Below, one piece after another: positions 7,508 through 13,110 of a DNA stretch of 19,477 nucleotides. Each line of letters opens with the position of its first letter. The first letter of the stretch is position 1. Source of the stretch: Alphaproteobacteria bacterium (lineage in GTDB: Bacteria; Pseudomonadota; Alphaproteobacteria; Rickettsiales; UBA998). The notes beneath the pieces are model-generated. The model was not told the DNA's origin, ran no database searches, and saw only the letters and a program-made list of their open reading frames with translations. Where the stretch lies: positions 1-19,477 of the forward strand of contig JAKFYP010000028.1 in assembly GCA_021730835.1 (NCBI GenBank), given 5' to 3'. Both the position numbers and the translations under genes were made by a program.

Positions 7508-7634
7508 TCGAAGCGGGAGGGGTCACGAGAAACACCCCCACGACTCAAACTTCGTTTTCAAACTCGTTCTCGCCCGCTCCCCTCTCAAGGGGGAGCTATG
7601 GTGCTTCCTGAGTCCTGACCCCTGACCCCTGACC
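7508..7634. repeat. Degenerate repeat material between pheS and pheT
   Basis: The 150-base pheS-pheT gap is mostly repeat debris. CACCCCCACGACTC near 7533-7546 is the complement of the G-rich arm of copies 1-3. GCTCCCC (7576-7582) pairs with GGGGAGC (7590-7596) and matches the MITE right end. TCCTGACCCCTGACCCCTGA follows at 7613-7632, akin to the octamer repeats inside pheS. pheT keeps its own binding site downstream of this material. Confidence 0.65.
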
Positions 7635-7635
7635 T

Positions 7636-8814
7636 TCACCCCCCGAACGCCCCCGGAATATCGAGCGGGCCGAAGCCGTAATGCGCCAGCCAGCGGGCAT
7701 CGGACTCAAAAAACGTGCGCAAGTCCGGGATATTGTATTTAAGCATGGCCAGCCGCTCGACCCCGACGCCGAAAGCGAAGCCCTGCCATTGCTGTGGGTC
7801 GATGCCGCAATTGACCAGCACTTTGGGATGCACCATGCCGCAGCCCATGATCTCCAGCCAGTCATCCCCCTGCCCGATTTTAATGGAATCCTTCCCCCGC
7901 GCACAACCGACATCCACCTCGGCGGAAGGCTCGGTGAAGGGAAAGAAACTCGGGCGGAAGCGTGTCCTGATCTCAACGCCGAAGAACCGCTCAAGGAAGG
8001 CGTTGATGCAGCCCCTGAGATGGCCCATATGAATATCGCGATCAATCAGCAGCGCCTCGACCTGATGGAACATCGGCGTATGCGTCTGATCGGAATCGCA
8101 GCGGAAGGTCGCCCCCGGCGCGATGATGCGAATCGGCGGCTTCTCGCTTTGCATGGTGCGCACCTGAACCGGCGAGGTATGGGTGCGCAGGAGATAAGAG
8201 GGATTAGGGGACGGGGGACGGGAGCCGGTTCTTTTTTCGGCCTCAGGTTCTCCGTTCTCTTGCCCCTGATCCCTGACCCCTGATCCCTGATTCCTGACAT
8301 AAAACGTATCGTGCATCTGACGGGCCGGGTGCGACTCAGGGATATTCAGATGCGTGAAATTATGATCGTCATCCTCAAGCAACGGGCCGGTACGCACTCC
8401 GAAACCCAGTGAAGCGAATATGGCCGCGATTTCATCCATCACCTGCGTGATCGGGTGGACGGTTCCCCTGAATGACGGGCGTGCCGCCAGCGTCACGTCC
8501 ACGCGTTCGCGCCTGAGTTTCTCCGATTCGGCTTCCAGCTCCAGTGTCCGGGCGCGGGCGTCAATGGCGTCGTTGAGCGCCTGCTTGAGCCGGTTCAACT
8601 CCGCACCGCGAGTCTTGCGCATCTCCGGCGTGGCCTGCCCCAGCGCCTTGAGTGCCAGCGAGATGCTGCCCTTTTTGCCCAGCAGGGAAACGCGCAATTG
8701 CTCCAGCGCCGGGGAATCGGGCGCGGCGGCGACTTCGGCCAGCAACACCCCGGCGTTGAGTTCCGGGGAAGGCGACGGGGATTCGGGTATCGGCGAAGCG
8801 TTCGGTTGCGTCAT
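7636..8814 (-). CDS. pheS: Phenylalanyl-tRNA synthetase alpha subunit
   Basis: The class II catalytic subunit, which pairs with PheT to charge tRNA-Phe. At 392 residues it is longer than the usual 330-360. The N-terminal coiled-coil tRNA arm (about 25-108, with LLGKKGSI at 44) is preceded by a Pro/Ser-rich ~18-residue leader. Catalytic motifs: HPITQVMDEIAAIF (120-133), DDDHNFTHLNIPESHPAR (148-165), THTSPVQVRTM (211-221), FRCDSDQTHTPMFHQVE (237-253), FFPFTEPSAEVDV (290-302), GVGVERLAML (349-358). Residues ~175-206 are a repeat-derived insertion in the loop between DTFYV and LLRTHTS. The start at 8814 has no clear ribosome binding site (AAGTTTATCGC precedes it), so it may depend on coupling or on an unrecognised start. 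It lies downstream of rplT, separated by a two-hairpin repeat. Confidence 0.95.
   Translation of the reverse strand: MTQPNASPIPESPSPSPELNAGVLLAEVAAAPDSPALEQLRVSLLGKKGSISLALKALGQATPEMRKTRGAELNRLKQALNDAIDARARTLELEAESEKLRRERVDVTLAARPSFRGTVHPITQVMDEIAAIFASLGFGVRTGPLLEDDDHNFTHLNIPESHPARQMHDTFYVRNQGSGVRDQGQENGEPEAEKRTGSRPPSPNPSYLLRTHTSPVQVRTMQSEKPPIRIIAPGATFRCDSDQTHTPMFHQVEALLIDRDIHMGHLRGCINAFLERFFGVEIRTRFRPSFFPFTEPSAEVDVGCARGKDSIKIGQGDDWLEIMGCGMVHPKVLVNCGIDPQQWQGFAFGVGVERLAMLKYNIPDLRTFFESDARWLAHYGFGPLDIPGAFGG
8197..8292. repeat. Tandem CCCCTGATCCCTGA repeats inserted in frame in pheS
   Basis: Two perfect tandem copies of the 14-mer CCCCTGATCCCTGA occupy 8263-8290, followed by TTCCTGA. An A/G-rich stretch and GGGGACGGGGGACGGG (8208-8223) make up the rest. 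The ~32 encoded residues (NQGSGVRDQGQENG and on) are polar, disordered-looking and foreign to PheS. Total 96 bases, so frame is kept. Related CCTGACC repeats lie at 7613-7632. Confidence 0.75.
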
Positions 8815-8870
8815 GCGATAAACTTCATGGATGAAAAGAGCAACTTTAGAAATACGCTTATAGAGGAAAT

Positions 8871-8934
8871 GTCATTCCCGCGAAAGCGGGAATCCAGAAA
8901 TTAATGACTGTATCCCCGCCTGCGCGGGGACGAC
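8871..8934. repeat. REP/BIME-like two-hairpin repeat between rplT and pheS
   Basis: Two perfect hairpins lie back to back: ATTCCCGC-GAAA-GCGGGAAT (8874-8893) and TCCCCGC-CTGC-GCGGGGA (8913-8930), bounded by GTC and GAC. This arrangement is a widely dispersed proteobacterial extragenic repeat type. Sitting inside the rplT-pheS gap, it could stabilise or attenuate the transcript. Confidence 0.8.
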
Positions 8935-8982
8935 AAGAAATAAACGGGAAAGTTATCCCCTCCGGAAATAGCAGAAAAAGGA

Positions 8983-9351
8983 TCACGCCGCTTTTTTATC
9001 CAGTCCGGCTTTGGCCTGTACGGCCAGCGCGGCGAAGGTTTCCGGCTCATGGACGGCCAGATCGGCGAGGATTTTGCGATCCAGTTCGACTCCGGCTTTC
9101 TTCAGGCCACTAACAAAGGTGGAATACACCAGCCCGTGCTCGCGGGCGGCAGCGTTGATCCGCTGAATCCACAGGGCGCGAAACGTACGCTTTTTGGCGC
9201 GGCGGTCGCGATAGGCGTATTGCAGGCCTTTTTCCGTGCGTTCAGCAGCGATACGATAGCAGTTTTTGGCGCGGCCACGGTATCCCTTGGCGCGATCAAG
9301 CACTTTTTTATGACGGTTATGATTGACTTTTCCGTTAACGGCGCGGGTCAT
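8983..9351 (-). CDS. rplT: 50S ribosomal protein L20
   Basis: A 122-residue primary-binding protein of the large subunit, essential for early 50S assembly and, in E. coli, the autogenous repressor of rpmI-rplT. Recognised by NRHKKVLDRAKGYRGRAKN (12-30), YAYRDRRAKKRTFRALWIQR (45-64) and INAAAREHGLVYSTFVSGLK (65-84). Length matches the family (115-122). GAGGAG lies 7 bases before the ATG at 9351. rpmI ends 23 bases upstream, so the two are co-transcribed. The C terminus carries a few extra Ala/Lys residues (AKAGLDKKAA). Confidence 0.97.
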   Translation of the reverse strand: MTRAVNGKVNHNRHKKVLDRAKGYRGRAKNCYRIAAERTEKGLQYAYRDRRAKKRTFRALWIQRINAAAREHGLVYSTFVSGLKKAGVELDRKILADLAVHEPETFAALAVQAKAGLDKKAA

Positions 9352-9374
9352 GGCACTTCTCCTCTATATTCGTT

Positions 9375-9572
9375 CTAGCCGTAGGGCAGGAATTTTTTGA
9401 CGATTTTCGCATCGGCGTCGCACAGCACGGTCGTACCGCGCTGGTTACGGATGACTTTCTGCGAACGCTTACGCATTCCGTGCTGCTTATAGGCCTGATT
9501 GGCCCGCACCTTACCGGAAGCGGTTAGGGAGAAGCGCTTCTTTGCGCCTGATTTTGTCTTTAATTTCGGCAT
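9375..9572 (-). CDS. rpmI: 50S ribosomal protein L35
   Basis: A 65-residue, very basic ribosomal protein with the diagnostic start MPKLKTKSGAKKRF (1-14), the segment HGMRKRSQKVIRNQRG (31-46) and the end FLPYG. Length is exactly that of the family. It leads the rpmI-rplT-pheS-pheT block. infC, which often precedes rpmI, is not here; the next gene upstream is the divergent ankyrin gene at 9881. The 5' leader contains three hairpins (9603-9671) and a plausible promoter at 9687-9716. Confidence 0.97.
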   Translation of the reverse strand: MPKLKTKSGAKKRFSLTASGKVRANQAYKQHGMRKRSQKVIRNQRGTTVLCDADAKIVKKFLPYG

Positions 9573-9602
9573 TTTATCCTCGCTATGGCGATGTTATATT
9601 CC

Positions 9603-9671
9603 ACTTTATTTTTCTGAAGGAAAAAATAAAGTAATGACGCCGCATAAGCGGCGGGCTGGTGGTCTCCAGCC
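9603..9671 (-). promoter_or_regulatory. Three-hairpin leader upstream of rpmI
   Basis: In transcript order on the minus strand there are three stems: GGCTGG/CCAGCC (9654-9659 with 9666-9671), CGCCGC/GCGGCG with a 4-base loop (9638-9643 with 9648-9653), and an A/T-rich 11-bp perfect stem ACTTTATTTTT/AAAAATAAAGT (9603-9613 with 9622-9632). The last ends 30 bases before the rpmI start. In E. coli, L20 represses this operon by binding structures upstream of rpmI; an analogous control here is inference. The two G/C stems might instead be another dispersed repeat. Confidence 0.5.
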
Positions 9672-9686
9672 ATAACCATTCCTGAT

Positions 9687-9716
9687 CTTATAAGAAATTA
9701 TAAGGTGGAATGTCTA
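9687..9716 (-). promoter_or_regulatory. Likely promoter of the rpmI-rplT-pheST block
   Basis: On the minus strand TAGACA (plus 9711-9716) is followed 18 bases later by TATAAG (9687-9692), and a perfect TATAAT lies between them (9697-9702). Either -10 would start a transcript around 9680-9690, giving a leader of about 110 bases. The 308-base gap 9573-9880 holds this promoter, the leader hairpins, a short palindrome CCTTTA/TAAAGG (9761-9774) in G/C-rich sequence, and the promoter of the ankyrin gene. Confidence 0.5.
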
Positions 9717-9842
9717 CACTTCATTCGCTTCCCAAGGCAGGCCGCCGCCCGGCAAACGATCCTTTAACTAAAGGAGGGTGTATATAGCGCCGAAGCTCCA
9801 TAAAAGCAACATGTTTTCGCAGGCCGCAACCCGGCACAGGCC

Positions 9843-9871
9843 TTGCGGACTCGCCCGGCGCACAGTATAAT
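9843..9871 (+). promoter_or_regulatory. Promoter of the secreted ankyrin gene (leaderless)
   Basis: TTGCGG (9843-9848) and a perfect TATAAT (9866-9871) are spaced by 17 bases. Transcription would begin near 9878, while the start codon is at 9881. No Shine-Dalgarno sequence lies before that ATG. The mRNA would therefore be leaderless or nearly so. Confidence 0.55.
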
Positions 9872-9880
9872 GCCCCTGAC

Positions 9881-10810
9881 ATGCGAATTTTACCCGTCTT
9901 TGCTATTTTCTGCACTCTTCTGGTCTGCTGGCTTTGCCTTGCTCCGGCGGCGGATGCCCGGCAAGCCGGTTTCGACCCCAATAAGGAAATGCCCTACCGC
10001 GTCGCTTACGGCAATGCCGGGGACGTTGCTCTTCTGCTTAAAAAAGGCGCGAATGCGAATGGCGTCAACGAGGTGGGCTGGCCGCTGGTATCGGTCGCCG
10101 CCGCCCGCTCGGACAACCAGACCATCCCGATTCTGGAAAATCTTGTCTCCAACGGAGCCGATCTGAATAAGGGCGGCCCCAGCAACCAGTACCCGATCAT
10201 CATCGCGGCCCGTACCGGTAACGCCGAGTTGATGCGCTTTCTGCTCGATCATAACGTCCGTCTCGACGTGACGGATACTAACGGCGCAACCGCGTTGCAA
10301 ATTGCCGTGCATAATAACGAGAGAAACGTCGTGGAAATACTCGAGGAGCTACGCAAGCGCAAGGAGGCGGAAGAGCGGGAGAAGCGCAGCCCGGAAAATT
10401 TCCGGCGTCTGCTACAGGATTTTGGACTGAATCAATGCGCCCTGCACTATTATGGCTATATCTATCATTCCGGTCAGGAAAAAAAGATGACAAAAGAAGA
10501 GATGAAAGCCGAACTGGAAGCCTATCAGGGCAAGGCAATGGACGCATTTAAAGAGTTGCAGGCACTGTTTCACATACAGCCGGAAATATTCAGTCAGGTA
10601 AGCAAATATATGGAAAGCAGCCTGAATAGTCAGTTTAATTATCTGATTTCTAACCGTAATCGCAAAAAGCACGGGATCGGTACGAAAAAAGACATCAACG
10701 AGCGCTGCGGCAAACTGATTGCCGAAAGCCTTGGCCAGCAGCAGGCGCATCCGACGCCCTTGCCGGATTCCGTGAAACCGGACAGCAGCTCCAGCGGCGC
10801 TAGTTTTTAA
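9881..10810 (+). CDS. Exported ankyrin-repeat protein
   Basis: A 309-residue protein with a clear Sec signal peptide (MRIL, hydrophobic 5-22, cleavage likely after Ala26 in AADA). About three ankyrin repeats follow (about 38-155; AGDVALLLKKGANANGVN, LENLVSNGADLN, ELMRFLLDHNVRLDVTDTNG). A charged, likely coiled segment (153-172, EELRKRKEAEEREKR) comes next, then ~135 residues with no family I recognise. The exported ankyrin domain implies a protein-binding role in the periplasm or outside; the partner is unknown. It is divergent from rpmI, and its 3' end overlaps the convergent gene at 10800 by 11 bases. It lacks the C-terminal FDP module of the array at 15921-19477, so it is not a close paralogue. 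The start is fixed by the signal peptide. Confidence 0.85.
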   Translation: MRILPVFAIFCTLLVCWLCLAPAADARQAGFDPNKEMPYRVAYGNAGDVALLLKKGANANGVNEVGWPLVSVAAARSDNQTIPILENLVSNGADLNKGGPSNQYPIIIAARTGNAELMRFLLDHNVRLDVTDTNGATALQIAVHNNERNVVEILEELRKRKEAEEREKRSPENFRRLLQDFGLNQCALHYYGYIYHSGQEKKMTKEEMKAELEAYQGKAMDAFKELQALFHIQPEIFSQVSKYMESSLNSQFNYLISNRNRKKHGIGTKKDINERCGKLIAESLGQQQAHPTPLPDSVKPDSSSSGASF

Positions 10811-12512
10811 CGAAATCCGCCAGCGCCCGGTAGTAGGCATCCGAACCCCAGGCCGGGTTATTGGGCGCGATGCTCATTTTGCCGTAACGATCCCAGTCGA
10901 GTTCCTTGGCCAGCCGGAAATAATACGGCGCCATGAAAGCCGCGCCGTTGCAGCGATGAAAGGCCAGACCCCGCCGGATGAAATCGTCACCGCCGGGAAT
11001 CTGGGGGTGCATCTCAGGCACACCGTAGCCCCGCGCCGGGTCAATATCGGCAAACACATTGATGTTGCTGACATTCCCGCCATAAAGACTCACTCCCGGC
11101 AAAACCGTCAGCTTGCGAAAGAAATCATCGCCAACGCCAAACAGCAGCGGATTCCAGCTACCAAACAGCCACGGCGCTATCTGGTAGGAAAACACGCGGG
11201 ACGTATCAAATCCTTCCTGACGGAACACCTCACCGAGCGCATTGACATAGCGCAATACCTGCCGTTCGCGGAAATGCTTCCACAGGCGCGCTATCGGCTT
11301 ATAGAGCACGGGCAGTTCATTCGCCGGATGATCCAGCCAGCCGCGAAACCGCTTGCCAGCCGATTCGGCGGCCACGGGTTTGGGCGTGCGAAACTGAAAA
11401 GAGAGTTTTCTGGCAGAGTTTTCCACCGTAATCCAGCGCTGCCCCAGTTCATAGCGCTTGCCGTCCTGCTCGATAATCGCCTGCAACCAGTGCGTCCCCG
11501 GCGTCAGCACCGCCGCATCCACCTCATAGGAAAACCCGGAATTGGGGGTTTTAACGCCTGATCCCTTCGCCTCCATCACATCGAGCCGGTTGACGCCCAT
11601 CCGCGCCTCACCGATCTTGCCGCCATCCAGATAAACGGACACCGCGCCCGGGCCGTCATACCAGCCGGAAAACGGGATATACCCGGTCGGGTTGCGGGTG
11701 AAATCCACCTTGCGAATCTCCGCCGCGTTCATCCGCTGCATCAGCGTATCGAGATAGGCCTGAAATTCGGCGATTTCCCCGTCGCTGAAATCGGTCAGGC
11801 GCGGGCTGGCGAAATTTCCGGTTCCATTGTGAAAATCCTCGAACACATAATGGGTTTCGCCGTTGAGCGTCACCGCAACGATCAACCCCGGATGCTCCTC
11901 GTCGAATTTTTTGAGATAGGCCGCCACCGCATGCAACGCCTTCAGCTTGTAATCCGTCGCCGGGATGCCGGTATCGGTCGTCAGCCGGAACGCCGCCAGT
12001 CTGCTGCCGAAATAGCGCTCATCGGGGACCGTTCCATCGGCATAGCGCATCAGGTTGCGCTCGTCTGTGAGCAATTCGGCGGTCAGCGGCGTATCGAGCG
12101 GCGTGAAATGGTTGCCCAGCACATAGATATGCACCGGCCTGCCGATCTCTCCGGCTACGCTCAGGCTTTGCTCCAGCGAAGCAAGGTTAAGCTCCCATTT
12201 GTCGCCTTTTTTCTCAAAATAACCGTAGGGCAGAATACCGATGGTGTAGCCCAGTTGCACGTCACCGGCAGGGCCGTCCGGCTCCAACCCGTCAAGTAAC
12301 GCTACCAGTTCTTCGCGCTGCTTCGGGTCGGCCAGTTCCAGATGCTCGATATGCGGGGTGATATAAAGCGGCGCTTTGGAAGTGCTCTCCGCCTTGCCCG
12401 CCATACATTGCACAGAGGCTTCCGGCAGGTTGGCGGCGTGAACGGGAACCGGAAAAAAGAGAGAACAAAAAGCCGTAAGCATCAGAAAGCTATTGCTGGC
12501 CCGCGCTCTCAC
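10800..12512 (-). CDS. Exported protein, possible glycoside-hydrolase-like, with Ig-like insert
   Basis: I start this 570-residue protein at GTG 12512. It has AGGGGG six bases upstream and sits one base after the fdxA stop, giving an ordinary signal peptide (VRARASNSF then LMLTAFCSLFFPVPVHA, cut after VHA). The ATG 21 codons earlier would give an over-long basic leader inside fdxA. An acidic NGE (217-219) sits in a strand-like VAVTLNGETHY, followed by TDFSDGEIAEFQAYL, reminiscent of GH42-type clan A enzymes. A beta-sandwich of bacterial Ig-like type (about 286-364; VSVYLDGGKIGEARMG, LTPGTHWLQAII) divides the protein, and a second acidic EMHP is at 500-503. This suggests carbohydrate work in the periplasm, but the assignment is weak. 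Its 3' end overlaps the convergent ankyrin gene. Confidence 0.75.
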   Translation of the reverse strand: MRARASNSFLMLTAFCSLFFPVPVHAANLPEASVQCMAGKAESTSKAPLYITPHIEHLELADPKQREELVALLDGLEPDGPAGDVQLGYTIGILPYGYFEKKGDKWELNLASLEQSLSVAGEIGRPVHIYVLGNHFTPLDTPLTAELLTDERNLMRYADGTVPDERYFGSRLAAFRLTTDTGIPATDYKLKALHAVAAYLKKFDEEHPGLIVAVTLNGETHYVFEDFHNGTGNFASPRLTDFSDGEIAEFQAYLDTLMQRMNAAEIRKVDFTRNPTGYIPFSGWYDGPGAVSVYLDGGKIGEARMGVNRLDVMEAKGSGVKTPNSGFSYEVDAAVLTPGTHWLQAIIEQDGKRYELGQRWITVENSARKLSFQFRTPKPVAAESAGKRFRGWLDHPANELPVLYKPIARLWKHFRERQVLRYVNALGEVFRQEGFDTSRVFSYQIAPWLFGSWNPLLFGVGDDFFRKLTVLPGVSLYGGNVSNINVFADIDPARGYGVPEMHPQIPGGDDFIRRGLAFHRCNGAAFMAPYYFRLAKELDWDRYGKMSIAPNNPAWGSDAYYRALADFVKN

Positions 12513-12513
12513 T

Positions 12514-12849
12514 TTAATCCCCCTGACCCGGCTCGGCGGAAAAATATTTCTCGAATTTACCCTCTTCGCCTTCATGCGAGGCGGCGTCGGCAGGCGGCTC
12601 TTTTTTGGTCGTGATATTGGGCCATTTCTCGGCGTATTCGCGGTTGACCTCCACCCACTGCATCAACTCTTCCGATTCGGGATGAATCGCTTCAACCGGG
12701 CATTCCGGCTCGCACACCCCGCAGTCAATACACTCATCGGGATGAATCACCAGCATATTCTCGCCCTCGTAGAAGCAATCCACGGGGCAGACTTCCACGC
12801 AGTCGGTGTATTTGCAACGGATGCAGGCGTCGGTTACTACGAAGGTCAT
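12514..12849 (-). CDS. fdxA: 7Fe ferredoxin (3Fe-4S and 4Fe-4S), FdxA type
   Basis: A 111-residue low-potential electron carrier. The MTFVVTDACIRCKYTDCVEV start and CPVDCFYEGENMLVIHPDEC are nearly those of Azotobacter FdI. Cys9, 17 and 50 should hold the 3Fe-4S cluster, and Cys21, 40, 43 and 46 the 4Fe-4S cluster; Cys12 and Cys25 are the extra conserved ones. The acidic ~60-residue tail is typical of alphaproteobacterial FdxA. The start is set by homology at ATG 12849; an upstream in-frame ATG adds 35 foreign residues. No strong ribosome binding site precedes it. It shares a transcript with the exported protein that starts one base after its stop, an unexpected pairing for a cytoplasmic ferredoxin. 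Confidence 0.95.
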   Translation of the reverse strand: MTFVVTDACIRCKYTDCVEVCPVDCFYEGENMLVIHPDECIDCGVCEPECPVEAIHPESEELMQWVEVNREYAEKWPNITTKKEPPADAASHEGEEGKFEKYFSAEPGQGD

Positions 12850-12963
12850 AGGGCTGAAATAACGCGTTGGCCGGAGTTTCGCAAGGGGAATGTTGGCCGA
12901 AGCCCGATGACTCAATGATCCGATGATCCAAGGCCACTTATAGCATTTCTGCATTTATTTTAC

Positions 12964-13054
12964 CCCCTCACCCCTACCCTCTCCCCCTTGAAAAAAGGGG
13001 GAGAGGGAGATTGACCCCGCGAGCTTGCGAGCGGATGGTCAATCGGGTGAGGGG
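12964..13054. repeat. Three-way-junction palindromic repeat between fdxA and pccA
   Basis: The outer stem CCCCTCACCC (12964-12973) pairs with GGGTGAGGGG (13045-13054). It encloses CCCTCTCCCCCTT/AAGGGGGAGAGGG (12977-12989 with 12995-13007) and ATTGACC/GGTCAAT (13010-13016 with 13037-13043). All stems are perfect. It fills most of the 261-base fdxA-pccA gap, lies just upstream of fdxA and downstream of pccA, and could terminate or stabilise the pccA transcript. No U tract follows. Confidence 0.8.
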
Positions 13055-13110
13055 AAGCATACTTAATAGAAAACACTCACTATAAGCGGCCTATCGGATC
13101 ACCGAACAAT

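Noticed and set aside
7486..7548. Upstream in-frame ATG extending pheT by 21 residues
   Set aside because: The added residues derive from repeat debris, do not match PheT, and lack the AAGGA site that precedes the ATG at 7485.
8263..8297. Possible CRISPR-like repeats (tandem CCCCTGATCCCTGA)
   Set aside because: The units are 14 bases and directly adjacent without spacers; no cas genes are nearby.
9721..9981. Minus-strand open frame opposite the start of the exported ankyrin gene
   Set aside because: It overlaps the signal peptide of a better-supported gene and consists partly of G/C repeat translation, with no recognisable domain.
12850..12954. 35-residue N-terminal extension of fdxA
   Set aside because: FdxA proteins begin exactly at MTFVVTDAC or MAFVVTDNC; the extension is not ferredoxin-like.
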